Source: Zygnema cylindricum (taxonomy: Eukaryota > Streptophyta > Zygnematophyceae > Zygnematales > Zygnemataceae). Taken from it: DNA of 64,000 bases. Shown here piece after piece: positions 46,241-58,151 of this stretch (its first letter is position 1; every line of letters begins with the position of its first letter). The stretch lies in the NCBI GenBank assembly GCA_037447655.1, contig JBBHKE010003132.1, positions 1 to 64,000 of the forward strand, given 5' to 3'. Position numbers and translations under genes: made by a program. The notes under the pieces are model-generated. The model had not been told where the DNA came from. It did not search any database and was given only the letters and a program-made list of their open reading frames with translations.

Positions 46241-46407
46241 CACCGTGAATCGTTATTAGCCTTATGTACGCTATATCGGCACCCCAAAATTTTGACATTG
46301 ATACCCGAAATACAGTGATTGAATCTAATTTATCTTTGACATTAATTACAGTTCTAGTAAAATAGCGTCAATGGTATGACCATATTGTATTCATTAATAG
46401 TGTGGTG
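46241..46407. mobile_element. TA-flanked MITE, 167 bp
   Basis: The left end CACCGTGAATCGTTATTAGC is well kept and the right end (AATAGTGTGGTG) is degraded. TA flanks both sides. It contains GGCACCCCAAAATTTTGACA. Confidence 0.7.
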
Positions 46408-46419
46408 TACGGAAGTTGT

Positions 46420-49400
46420 TTGTTCGTACAACAGTGTACTTCGTTACCGACATCCGTACGGAAATTCTAGTTAACTTATGTCGGTCGCATACAAAGCTGC
46501 GCTTAGAAAATTAGCGGAGTCCAGTTTCCAAAATAGGCGTTCGCATACATTCAGTCGTTCATTTTTGTGTGTGTTAGTGTGAACTAACAACATGTGCACA
46601 TGCTAAAAACTGTCCATGTTACATAAACGTAGTGTTGCACACTTACACATGTTGATAGTTGAGGAAAGCCAAGTCTAATACGGTGCCCTTTTAACTCTAT
46701 TTCCGATCCTGCGAGATTAACAGTACATATGTTTACACTATTAAAGGGTTTTTTAGGGTACATAACGCTAATATCAGACTTTTAAACGAACGAGACGCAT
46801 ATTAGAGTTCATTTTTATTATAAAATGGGTTATGTTTCACAAAATAACAACAAATTAGTGTGATATTGGGTACATATTAGAGTGAAGTTATAAAATTTAG
46901 AATTGAAAAAACGCGGCGCCTTGAAAACGAGAATTGGTAACAAACCAACGGCATATGCGGACAGATCACAAAAAAGGGATTTTGTGGTCAGACAAATCTC
47001 AACCACATCCTCATTTTCTGATGGCAGGCTTTTTAATCTCGTATATCCATTTTTACACGACGTCGCCATTTTTTGGGCAGGATGCGTGTCATCGCCCCGC
47101 CGCCTCGCTTAGTCTAGCGGCATCCAGTAATCCATGCCTCTTTTTAGGTTTTACAGCAGCAGTTGGTTAGACCATATGGAGGAACAACAATAAAGGTCGC
47201 GCCAACATCGTCGCTGTGTATTTCCGGGATTATAAAGAAATCATTGGTAAGTGCTTAGCTCAACATTTTTATTCATCTCTCTTGCGCTCTCTACCTCCTT
47301 GTTCTTCCCCCTATATTTTCTCTTTCTCTTTATCCCTTAACCTCTCTCTCTACAAATTGTCCATCTCCCACATTTTTTCCCATTCACTCTCCTTACCCTT
47401 TTCTCTTGCTCTCTTCTTCCCATCTTCTCTCTCTCCCTCTTTCTCTCTCATATCCTTTCTCTGCTTTTCTTTCAGACTGGTTTTTTTCCTATTTTACTCT
47501 CATTTTCGTTCTGTGTCCCTCTCTGTTCTTCTTCTTTTTCACGTAATACTTTTCAAGCCCATCTACCCCGTACTAATCTGTTATATTTTTCTTTTCTTAT
47601 GTTTTATGAACTGTCATCGATGATGAGGGTATATCCGACGGCCTGTTGTATTGGAGAGCAACCCACGGAAACATACGATATAGGGAAGAATAAAATATCA
47701 TGTTGAAGGTATTGGATCGTACGAAAGCGCATGGAGTATACCGTCAGGAGCTTTCCATGGATCTATATTTGTTATCACGGATGGTGGATACTTAGTTAGT
47801 GTGTGTAAAATATGAAGGTTTTTAAAATCATTTTAAGAGGATTTCCCAGTTACAAGCAGAAACGTTAATAATTCAGTACTATTTAGAGCTTTGTTGACTA
47901 CTGCAGATTAATAGGCCTTAGTTAATTTTTTGTTTTAGTTTAACGTTGTAAACAGAGTTTATCATGAAATATAAAATTTATGTACTTCTTTTCCCATTGT
48001 TTTTAATGAATGATCTTATTTGTGTCAACTTTTTATATATTTTGTATTCATTGTGTGTTTTTCTAATTGCTTTCATGTTGTTTCGCTGATATTATCGCAT
48101 TTAAATATATTTCATGTACTTTGCATTTTTTCGTTTGTGAATCATCTGTATATGCTCCAAATATGGATTTTTTTTTTATTTTACTTCACACCGCGTATTT
48201 TTCTTGATCTTTGCTTTTCCTACCCGGAATACTTTGGTTTCATTTTCACTACTGTATTAATGGTTTCAGTCTAGTCAAAATGAGTTTTTTGACATAGGAT
48301 TAAGGCTGTTATTTGATCACAATATAATAATATCCATGTAATTTGTAAAATGAAACTTTCTGAATCAACGACGAAACAACCTCGGCGCTGAAAGGTTTCC
48401 ACAAAGGCTTCCATGATTGAATTCAGCAACGAAAAACTCTGCTTTGTCACAAATGGTGAGAACATTGTTTTGTCGCTGAGTTTCCTTCTAGCGACAAAAC
48501 ATACTTTATTTTCTCAGATATGATGATGAAGTTGTTTCGTTGCTGAATTCCATTTAGCGACGACACAACCTCTGCTTTGTCAGATATGATTATCAAGTTT
48601 TTTCGCCGCAAAATTACTGTCCTGCAACGACAAATTATCGTCGCTGCAAGAGCAACCATTACTCAGTGTGATGAATATGCTGTTTATGAAAATAACGACT
48701 TATCAATTTCCGAGAAGGATGATCAACAAACGACGAAGCATAGTCGTCGCTGATTAGGGTAGGATGTAAATTGCAACAAAATATATAATTCCATAATACA
48801 AGCACACTGGAATTTTCAACACCACATTAACAACATCTGAAGGTAAATACATAAGAATTTTGTAAAATATATCAAATTCCACGACATACAAGGGTTTTTT
48901 ACTTCGTAAAAAACGAAATCATATTTTCTCATATAAAAAACCATATACACATACGAAATCTGCTCTATCATATGAAGTCAAATAATACTGAACTTCTTCC
49001 TTCCTCGTCCCGGCAACGCTTTGGTAACCGCCACCGATCTCGTCCCAAAACTAGAAGTAGAGAACGTCTGGGTTGTCTCTCGTATTCCGTCAAGCGTGGA
49101 CCTCTTCTCTACCCACCATCGCTTGGCCTTTTGATACCCTGTAAACAATAAACAATGTCAAAAGTATTAATGAAATTCTTGAATGGAAAGGCGTATAAAA
49201 AATTGGAACGACTCGAAAAGGAAACGACAATATTCAGCGACGAATAGTTGTTGTCGCAGATTCAGCGACGATAGAAACTCGTCGTTATATCTGCAGAGTT
49301 AATTTTTTTTTTTAGAAACATCGTTGATACGTAGTGAGCTGCCGACCACCAATGAGAAATCCTCACTTCGTCGAAGAACCAGCGAAAACCTTGTGTCGTC

Positions 49401-49630
49401 GTTAAGCCGAGAAAGAGGATTATCAAACAGAATGGCGATATCAGAAAAACCAAATGTATGACTTAAAGTCGAATTTATATTCATTTTGTGAAAAAAAGGG
49501 AGAGAAATATTAAATTCACACTTGTATGATAAATAAAAAATAATAAACAAAACATTGTGGCCCCAATGTAGGCTGAGGGCTAAATCGGGATACCTCACAT
49601 TCGAATGAAGGCCACAAAATTGACCCTCGT
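46420..49630. other. Intergenic, no firm gene
   Basis: 47270-47540 is CT-rich and opens a spurious 135-codon frame. 47180-47245 ends in a strong donor-like GTAAGTG but has no recognisable product. 48360-48760 and 49230-49450 have many CGACGA/TCGTCG motifs similar to those at 57600-57900. Confidence 0.4.
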
Positions 49631-49639
49631 CATCCCCCA

Positions 49640-50158
49640 TCAACGTCGCCTAATGCCAGCAAGCTCTCGAGTTAAATTATTAATTAAGCGACGAACCGTT
49701 ATCATCGCTATTTCTTGAGCCTCCAAACGGGGATTGAGATTTTGAACTTCATTCCTCAATCGTTCTACTTTTGGTGGTGGAGGGGGCTCATCAACATGTG
49801 GGACCCTCGAAATTTCCCAAAGATACGTACGCCTCACTTGCACATTTCGGAAGCGTTGTAAGACCGCACTTCGAGCATCTAAAAATTCGTTTAGCTCCGG
49901 AGTACGAATTGTACAACATAGAATGGTAAATAACCGTGGGTCCCAAGGGTGATAATGTTGGATTAATCCTGGGACATCTATTTCGAATCCAATCGGTCGA
50001 CGTACAATCCATGTGAAACGTTCGTCATTAGGCTGAAAATGCCTATTGTATGGGAAATTTCACGCATGGTTGTATGATGCGATGTACAGCCATGTTAGGT
50101 GGGCGGGGACATCCGGAGGGATGTCGAGAATTTCCGGGACGGTGTTCAACCGCCGGTC
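49640..50158 (-). pseudogene. Unrecognised coding-like sequence, downstream part of a broken locus
   Basis: On the minus strand this continues the frame that ends at 56615 once the copia element and one copy of its target duplication are removed. It encodes NTVPEILDIPPDVPAHLTWL, WIVRRPIGFEIDVPG and a C-terminal coiled-coil-like segment, LRNEVQNLNPRLEAQEIAMI. One in-frame TGA follows the YNHA residues near 50060. I do not recognise the family. Codon-like composition over about 170 codons suggests a real former gene or transposon protein. Confidence 0.55.
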
Positions 50159-50163
50159 AATAG
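50159..50163. other. Target-site duplication AATAG (left copy)
   Basis: AATAG is directly repeated at 56610-56614 on the far side of the copia element. Confidence 0.9.
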
Positions 50164-51211
50164 TGTAGAAATTAATGGTTTTAAGTATTTTCTAGGTCTG
50201 AATAGAAAAAAAGAAGCCGAGGCAGTCTACCTCTAACTTCTCTCTCCAACTCTCAAACTTGTCGCAGTCACTGAGAAATTGGAGAGGAAGCTAGAGCCAT
50301 GGCTACCTAGGCTATCCTGAGGTTTACGGGAAATTTATATTAGTTCGGGTTTATTTATTTAAAAGGTATGTGCCGGCGGCAGGAATTGATCCTTGAACCT
50401 ACCGGCCGGCAGACAGGAAATAGCCGGTAGCCTTAGCCGTTAAGTCTAGAAATCGTGATACATAGTATATAGTTTGATAGTTATTTAAATATGTATACGT
50501 ACGATAATTCATTTAACTATAATAGATTACGGGATACATAGATCCGATAATATATAAAGTACGGATTACGGTACGGACTATAAATCAATACCGCGCATTT
50601 GTTTCGTAAATGAAACAAATACCGCACATGTATTTATTACGGCTAAGATTAAATTAGATTCTAATCGGACGGCCGCAATTAGCGCCGAGATCGCGGAGGA
50701 AGTTTTCGACGGTTTGTGGCCATCGCCACATCGGATGACGCGTGGCGAAATTTCGTTGGATCGTGGAATCCCCGGAGATTATGACATCGAATCCGGATAT
50801 GACATGTGTCGACATTTAGGCCTTGTCGTACAATGTCCGTACCTAAAGTACACCGGCAGCTGTACATTTTCGTACGGAACTCAATTCTGATTGGTTCCGT
50901 ACATCAGTAGATAGAGTCTGTGAGAGAGATAGGACTTAGAAAAATTAGGAGATAGGACCCTCTCTCCCAGAGAGCTTCTGTACAAAAGGTCAACTTTGAC
51001 CCTCCATAACTTACTGCTCAGGGGAGCAAAATCAGAGATTCTTTTTGCTATCGACTCAGGGGAGTCTTCTCTTTACAGGGGTGAAGGTGGTCAGAGTTTT
51101 TATCTGCCAGGGTGGCAGTTATTTTTGCTTAAACACAAAGGGGTCAGGATTATCCTAGAGACTTCTTGGAAGCTGTCCACTCTGGGGACTTATGGAGGTC
51201 TCAGAGTTTCA
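50164..51211 (+). repeat. 5' LTR
   Basis: It starts TGTAGAAATTAATGG and ends GAGTTTCA. The boundaries are fixed by the duplication on one side and by divergence from the 3' copy on the other. The gag ATG (51192) lies inside the LTR. Confidence 0.95.
50551..50559 (+). promoter_or_regulatory. Putative LTR TATA box
   Basis: TATATAAAG sits mid-LTR and is repeated at 55949-55957 in the 3' LTR. It is a candidate for the start of the element transcript. Confidence 0.4.
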
Positions 51212-52475
51212 GGTTATGGGCCCACCCTCTAGGGTACCAATCTTTAATGGAACTGACTTCATATACTGGGAAAGTATGATGATAGGAGCTCTATGCGAAA
51301 AAAGGTTTTGGGGGATAGTGAGTGGACGATTGGGGTGTCCATCAAGTCTTGGAATTCCTCCAGGGTTTAAAGGAAGCACATTCACCAGGAAAGAGGATTC
51401 ACCTTCAACGGAGGAAACAAAGGAAGGAGAGGTGGTGGACAAAGGAAAGGAGAAGGAGGCGACCACACCCATAGCAACTGGTTTACAATTCATGTCACCT
51501 ATTCCGAGGAACGAGGAGAATGATACTGAAACCTGGGACTTCAACAATATGGCGGCAAAGCACTTCATCCTACGCCATCTCACTCAAGGACTTGCATGTC
51601 CTCATTTGCAGGTAGAGAGGGCATCCGATCTTTGGATGGCTCTCATAGAGATGTACTGAAGTGGTACGATTCAGCAACAACAGTTGGCTGATCAGAAAGT
51701 TAAGGAGTATGTATACAAAGGGGGAAATATGTTGGATTTTTGCAATGAGCTTGCTACACTCTTCATGGAGCTAGAGAGTGCGGGAAAAGTTTTTAGTGAA
51801 AAAGAAAAGGTTAACTGTTTACTAATGAAGTTACCTGATGAGTTCGAGAACATAGTCAACCGTGTGCAGGACTTGCCGGACTCAAGGTGGATATGAAACT
51901 CAGTGGTAGGAATGATTCTTGTTCGAGAGAATACGATTGAGATCCGAAGAGGAGGAAAGAGTGGCCAAGCCTTGGCAACTGCGACCGATTGGAGGAACAA
52001 GGATTCCCGGAAACCAGTCGGAAACTATGGGGGTAGGGAGCAAAAAAAACAGGTTGACGAGTTCGAACCAAGGGCTCCCAAAGGTTTATGTCATTTTTGT
52101 AAGAAACCGGGGCACTATATGGCAGAGTGCACTAAGCTAACCGAGCTTCGGTTAAAGGAGGGGCAGACCGGTGGTACCGCGAGAGGAAAGAAAAAGGCCC
52201 TTGTCACACAGGTACTTGAGGCGGAATCCGAGGACGAGGACGATGAGCTCCTTTTGGATGAGGAGTTGGAGGCGAAAACTGAGGTTGAAATTCCACGAAG
52301 GCAGAAATGTGCTTACGGTGGATTGAAAGGTGAAGCAGGCTGGATTATAGATTCAGGTGCCTCAATGCACATGTGTAAGGATAGGCACTTGTTCACTAAG
52401 ATAAGAAAGATTCCCACCGTAGAGATAGAGTACGGGGATGGGAGGATAGTCACCACTACTCTTGAGGATCGGTAG
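51192..52475 (+). pseudogene. copia gag and protease, interrupted
   Basis: MEVSEFQVMGPPSRVP starts in the LTR. The gag body includes RHLTQGLACPHLQVE, YVYKGGNMLDFCNELATLF and LLMKLPDEFENIVNRVQDLP. The zinc knuckle CHFCKKPGHYMAEC is near 52089-52130. The protease site DSGAS is at 52350-52364, within GWIIDSGASMHMC. TGA at 51657 and TGA at 51894 (where relatives have Trp) interrupt the frame. A one-base shift near 52465 moves the rest to another frame. In the family, gag and pol share one frame, so the ancestral product was a single polyprotein. Confidence 0.9.
51212..51224 (+). promoter_or_regulatory. Primer-binding site, half-tRNA initiator-Met type
   Basis: GGTTATGGGCCCA follows the LTR without a gap. 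It is the exact complement of the eukaryotic initiator tRNA-Met anticodon stem-loop (UGGGCCCAUAACC), the arrangement known from Drosophila copia. It is also translated as part of gag. Confidence 0.85.
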
Positions 52476-52483
52476 ATCTGAAA

Positions 52484-55400
52484 GTGTTAGTAGAAGGAAA
52501 GACATCCATATTAACATTCTCCGATGTATTGTTTATCTCGGAGCTGAACAAAAACCTTATCTCTACATCTGTATTAGATGATAAGGGTTTTTTTACTAGC
52601 ACTAGGGAAGGAGTCTTTACTGCTAGTTTTGAGGAGGATGTCTATTTCATTGCTGAGAAAGGTAGCCATGGGATGTTTAGGCTGATCTTAAGTAATGAAA
52701 CGAAGAAACTTTATTATGCTGGTGTTCATGATATTATGATGTGGCATAAGAGGCTTGGGCATGTGAATCTAGATATGTTAAGAGAGATGAAAAAGATGGG
52801 AGTGGTGGAAGGGATTCAGTTCAGTGAGAGTGATGATATAAGTGATTGTAGTGGGTGTGCTCAAGGTAAAGCACACAGATTAACCTTTCCTAAAACAGCC
52901 ACCTACAAGGGAGAAAAACTTCTAGATCTAGTACACACAGATATTTGGGGACCGGCTAGAGTGCCCTCACTGGGAGGGAAGAGATTTATGATGACTATAA
53001 CTAATGATTGGTCTCGATATTCCCGGGTGTATTTTTTGAAAAACAAGTCAGAAGCTGAGGACTGTTTTAGACAATATAAAGCATGGAGCGAAAAACTCCA
53101 TGAAACTCCAATCAAGAGAGTAAGGAGTGACAATGGTTGAGAGTATACTTCTAACCAGTTTGAGGATTTTTTGAGGGAAGATGGGGTTCAACACCAAAAG
53201 ACAGTTCCAGAAAATCCGGAACAGAATGGGGTAGCTGAAAGGTTAAATAGAACACTAAGTGATAGTGCTAGAAGTATGTTGTCGGATAAGAAGATAGGAA
53301 AAAGGTTTTGGGCAGAAGCAATGAACTGTGCTAATTACCTCAAAAATAGAGTTCTTACTTCAGCTATAGAAGATCAAACACCTTATGAGAGATGGACAGG
53401 CCGGAAACCAGACTTATCTCATTTAAAGGTTTTCGGCAGTCAAGTGTTCAGTCTAGATACTGATCGGTCCAATTGGAAGCTAGATCCTAAAGGAAAACCG
53501 GGATACTTATTAGGATATGATGAAGATGTTAAAGGATATAGAGTTTATGATCTAAAAAGGGAAGATATAATCTTAGTAAAGCATCTAGTAGTTATGGATG
53601 AAGGAAAGTCTGTGAATCCCTTCAAATATACGAAGTCAGTAAAAATCAGATTTGAGTCAGAAAATTTCGATGACTTTGAGCTTCCTAACTATCCAGGTTT
53701 TAGAGAAGATGACACTCTTGCAGGAACAAATCAGACCGAAAAGGACTCGGCTGTGGAAACTCCAGTGACAACTCTACCCGAAGCGGAAGACGTGGTGGAA
53801 ATTGATTCGGAATCAAGGGATAGGGGAGAAACCGAGTTTATTCGAAAGAATCCACGAGAACCATCTATTCCGGCCTCAGATTTTGAAGGGGGAAGGAGAA
53901 GTAGTAAAAGACTGCAAGAAAAACAGGTTAATAACAAGGTAACAAAACTATCTCATCAAGATGAACCTCAAACTTATGGAGAGGCGATGACTTGTCCAAA
54001 AAGAAATCGGTGGAAGACAGCCATCAATGAAGAGATGGCCTCAATTATGGCAGCCGATACTTGGGAGCTGGTGGATTGTCCACCTAACCGAAAACCAATC
54101 GGTTGTAAGTGGGTTTTCAAATTAAAACTGAACCCAGATAACACAATCGAGCGCTACAAGGCCCGACTAGTGGCAAAGGGATTTACACAAAAGGAGGGAA
54201 TTGACTACGAGGAAACCTTTGCCCCGGTGGTCAGATTTCCCTCCGTCCGCATACTTCTCAGCCTGGCAGCAGCGGAAGACATGGAAGTGCACCAGATGGA
54301 CATCAAAACAACCTTTTTGCATGGAGAATTGGAAGAGGAGATCTTCATGCGACAACCCGAAGGGTTTGTGGAAGAAGGAGAGGAGAGTAAGGTATGCCGG
54401 CTGATTAAATCTCTTTATGGTTTGAAACAGGCGCCTCGACAGTGGAATAAGAAGCTTGATGAGTTTCTTACCGGTCTAGGATATATTCGGATCAGCTCAG
54501 ATCACTCAATCTATGTTTTCGAAGATGAGGAAGGTTTTATATTTATTGCAATTTATGTTGATGATTTGCTTGTTTTAAGTAAATCAATGGAAAAAATTAA
54601 TAAACTGAAAACCGATCTTAAGGGGAGATTTGAAATGAAGGATATGGGGGAAACAAAATATATTTTGGGAATTCAAGTAGAGAGAGACCGAAAAAGAAAA
54701 ATTATAAGATTGACTCAAAAGGAAGCAATAGGGAACATGCTTGAAAAATTTCAAATGGATAAAGCTAATAGTTGTACAACTCCAATGGAGTTGAAGAAGG
54801 GAAGTGAGGGGAGTGAGGAAGGAGGAGTCATAGTCTTAGACGAGGAATTATCTCCTAAAGAACAGAAGTTCATGCAGACTATTCCTTACAGGCAAGTAGT
54901 AGGAAGTCTAATCTATTTTATGAATTGTACCCGGCCGAATTTAGCTGCAGCTGTAGGAGTGCTGAGTAGAAGTCTAAATGCTCCCAATAAGAAGGATTGG
55001 GAGGCAGCTAAGAGAGTTCTTAGATACTTGATAGGAACTAGGGATCTATGGTTGCATTTGGGTGGGGAGAATACTGACATCACTACTTGGAGTGATGTTA
55101 GTTATGGTGATGCTCCGATGAGGAGATGCACTTCTGGATATGTATTATATGTGGGTGATGGGGCTTGCTGTTGGAGTAGCAAACAGCAAAAGGTCATTGC
55201 TCAGTCCACCATGGAGGCTGAGTATATGGCCTCTTGCTCTGCTGTAAAAGAATTGATGTGGTTCAAGTCTTTACTCGGTGAACTTGGTCATCTTAAGAGT
55301 GGTGTGCAGAAAATATTTTGTGATAATCAAGCAGCAATCGCTATTTCTGCCAATCCTAAACATCATTTTAAAGCTAAACACATTGACATTAGACTCAGCT

Positions 55401-55549
55401 TTGTTAGAGAGAAAATAGAAAATAAAATAATCAGTTTAGAGTACCGACCAGATAGTGAGATGGTAGCAGATATGATGACCAAGCCTGTGCCTTCCCCTAA
55501 ACTAATTTTCTGCAGGGAGAAGTGTGGTCTGAAATTAAAGATTGATTAG
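52484..55549 (+). pseudogene. copia pol: integrase, reverse transcriptase, RNase H
   Basis: The integrase has H-x4-H (WHKRLGHVN, 52742) and CSGC (52847). Its catalytic Asp, Asp and Glu are in HTDIWGP, RSDNG and PEQNGVAERLN. A TGA at 53138 replaces a Gly codon right after SDNG. From 53141 the frame is open for about 800 codons: the GRKPDLSHLKVFGSQ block, RT with CKWVFKLKLN, HQMDIKTTFLHGE and YVDD (54554-54565), and RNase H with TWSDVSYGD, MEAEYMA and CDNQAA. All RT and RNase H catalytic residues are present. It would copy the element RNA into DNA and integrate it if the upstream breaks were absent. Confidence 0.93.
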
Positions 55550-55550
55550 A

Positions 55551-55562
55551 AAATAAGGGGAG
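55551..55562 (+). promoter_or_regulatory. Polypurine tract
   Basis: AAATAAGGGGAG abuts the 3' LTR, where the plus-strand DNA primer is expected. Confidence 0.85.
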
Positions 55563-56609
55563 TGTAGAAATTAATGGTTTTAAGTATTTTCTAGGTCTGA
55601 ATAGAAAGAAAGAAGCCGAGGCAGTCTACCTCTAACTTCTCTCTCCAACTCTCAAACTTGTCGCAGTCACTGAGAAATTGGAGAGGAAGCTAGAGCCATG
55701 GCTACTTAGGCTATCCTGAGGTTTACGGGAAATTTATATTAGTTCGGGTTTATTTATTTAAAAGGTATGTGCCGGCGGCAGGAATTGATCCTTGAACCTA
55801 CCGGCCGGCAGACAGAAATAACCGGTAGCCTTAGCCGTTAAGTCTAGGAATCGTGATACATAGTATATAGTTTGATAGTTATTTAAATATGTATACGTAC
55901 GATAATTCATTTAACTATAATAGATTACGGGATACATAGATCCGGTAATATATAAAGTACGGATTACGGTACGGACTATAAATCAATACCGCGCATTTGT
56001 TTCGTAAATGAAACAAATACCGCACATGTATTTATTACAGCTAAGATTAAATTAGATTCTAATCGGACGGCCGCAATTAGCGTCGAGATCGCGGAGGAAG
56101 TTTTCGGCGGTTTGTGGCCATCGCCACATCGGATGACGCGTGGCGAAATTTCGTTGGATCGTGGAATCCCCGGATATTATGACATCGAATCCGGATATGA
56201 CATGTGTCGACATTTAGGCCATGTCGTACAATGTCCGTACATAAAGTACACCGGCAGCTGTACTTTTGCGTACGGAACTCAATTCTGATTGGTTCCGTAC
56301 ATCAGTAGATAGAGTCTGTGAGAGAGATAAGACTTAGAAAAATTAGAAGATAGGACCCTCTCTCCCAAAGAGCTTCTGTACAAAAGGTCAACTTTGACCC
56401 TCCATAACTTACTGCTCAGGGGAGCAAATTCAGAGATTCTTTTTGCTATCGACTTAGGGGAGTCTTGCCTTCACATGGGTGAAGGTGGTCAGAGTTTTTG
56501 TCTGCCAGGGTGGCAGTTATTTTTGCTTAAACACAAAGGGGTCAGGATTATCCTAGAGACTTCTTGGAAGCTGTCCACTCTGAGGACTTATGGAGGTCTC
56601 AGAGTTTCA
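55563..56609 (+). repeat. 3' LTR
   Basis: Same start and end as the 5' LTR. After GAGTTTCA comes the right copy of AATAG (56610-56614). Confidence 0.95.
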
Positions 56610-57401
56610 AATAGGCCGGACCTCCCTGTAACGCCAATAGTCCGGCCAATCCTCGACCGGGATGTAATGGGCAGCCGTCGGTTAGAAGCCATCCATGGCC
56701 TCATCTCCGACTGGAGGCGGGAAAAACAAATCGGGTTCTTCCTCTCGAATTACCACATCACGCTCGACCGGAATTTGAGGTCCTTATACCGCCACGAGAG
56801 CTCTATCACAATTCGGTGATGGTGGAAAAGCGACAACCTCGTCATCGTCTCCATAGTCTTCCTCCATGCGTCTCTCCGAGCTCTCCGAAGATTGCCGGTC
56901 CGAGGTTGAGGGATCGTCGTCGTATTTTGTGACGGGAATGTCAGACGATTCGGTTTCTTCCGGTTCTTCCTCCTCTTCCGTAGGCTCTTCCCCTTCCTTA
57001 ATAGGCTCGTCCGACGCAGTTCCCGAGGGTTCATATTCCTTGTCTACCTCTTTACCCTCTTCTTCTTCTCCGACACCTTCTTTGTCCGCTCTAATCCTTT
57101 CATTTGGTGAATCCCCCTCCGGCACACTACCCCTTACAACCCTCTCCGTACCCGTCCTTTCCCTCCCCACCGCCTCAGTTTCCTCCATCTTATCTATGTG
57201 AACACCCGATTCTTCCCCCTCCCTCAAAACTAACTCCATTCCAACCCTTTCTCTACCGTCCTCTTCTGGTTCTACCCTATTCCCCAACACTCTTTGGGTT
57301 ACACCCCTTTCCCTCTCTAAGTTCTCCCCTCCAGGTATATCACCCCCCATCGCGGTTGCCGTTGGTAGTGGACAAAATCGCCTCGGAATGGCAGAGCGCA
57401 T
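56610..57401 (-). pseudogene. Unrecognised acidic coding-like sequence, upstream part of the broken locus
   Basis: The minus-strand frame opens with MRSAIPRRFCPLPTATAMGG at 57401 and is rich in Glu, Asp, Ser and Pro (EPTEEEEEPEETESSDIPVT). After TAA at 56784 the same frame continues as DVVIREEEPDLFFPPPVGDE, a second TAA, then IPVEDWPDYWRYREVRP up to the copia insertion. It resumes at 50158. The product is largely disordered and not recognised; it may be a cellular gene or a DNA-transposon protein. Confidence 0.45.
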
Positions 57402-57614
57402 TCGTTTGAATGGTCATTGGCCGCCCTCCATTTAAAATCAAAACAATTTTTTAAGAAAAAAAATGAAAATACACAATTGAGGGAGACAAAAACAACCTAA
57501 AAGACGCTTTTTTACTCAGACCTTAACTCAGATAGTCCAGCTGTAAAAATAGTCCAATATTCACAGTTGGAAAATTGAACCTTTGGCCCTGCGACTTATT
57601 AACCGACATTCAAG

Positions 57615-57633
57615 CGACGACAAAATGTCGTCG
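57615..57633. repeat. CGACGACA hairpin
   Basis: CGACGACA, AAA, TGTCGTCG: perfect 8-bp arms. Similar CGACGA/TCGTCG motifs cluster at 57600-57900 and at 48360-49700. Confidence 0.85.
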
Positions 57634-58151
57634 AGCGTTCGACTTTATTCGAGTTTCCCAATATTTGTTCGACGAAACAACGTCGTCGTCCGCGAATACA
57701 TTCGAGAATACCAACGTTGGATTATCTGAACTAATGTCGTCAGTGGTTTAGTTTAAACGACGAACCACTCTCGTCCGTCATTCGCACTTTCGACCTAATG
57801 AGGTATCCTCATCCATTCAATTATTTTGTCGTATCCATCATTGAAGCGACGACATGATGTCACCGCGTCCACCGCAACAAAGACACGTCATCGCTAGTAC
57901 GTTGTCGCCATAAAGAAATCGCAAGACACTTGGAAAATAATACTAAAAAACAACAAAACAATGCAAAGTAGTCAACAACATAGAAAAACACGCATTAATG
58001 GAGAGTTAGTGAGAAGTCAGTATGTAGTTTGAGAGAGAAAGGCGACGTTCCAAAATAATACTCTACAAATAATTTAAAAGCACAACAAAATTAAAATATA
58101 ACAATACATTGTGAATGAGAATAATAACACAAAAGGAAGGAGGAAACGAAA

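Larger units (their letters stand above)
50164..56609 (+). mobile_element. Full-length Ty1/copia LTR retrotransposon, 6446 bp
   Basis: It has two LTRs of 1048 and 1047 bp that differ at roughly 25 positions by eye, or about 97-98% identity. It also has a primer-binding site, a polypurine tract and an exact AATAG duplication. Protease, integrase, RT and RNase H appear in copia order. It is structurally complete but coding-defective: three in-frame stops (51657, 51894, 53138) and a frameshift near 52465. It was inserted into a minus-strand coding-like locus. Confidence 0.95.

Noticed and set aside
47216-47623. 135-codon Ser/Leu/Phe-rich plus-strand frame
   Set aside because: CT-rich simple sequence with no domain, and biased by composition.
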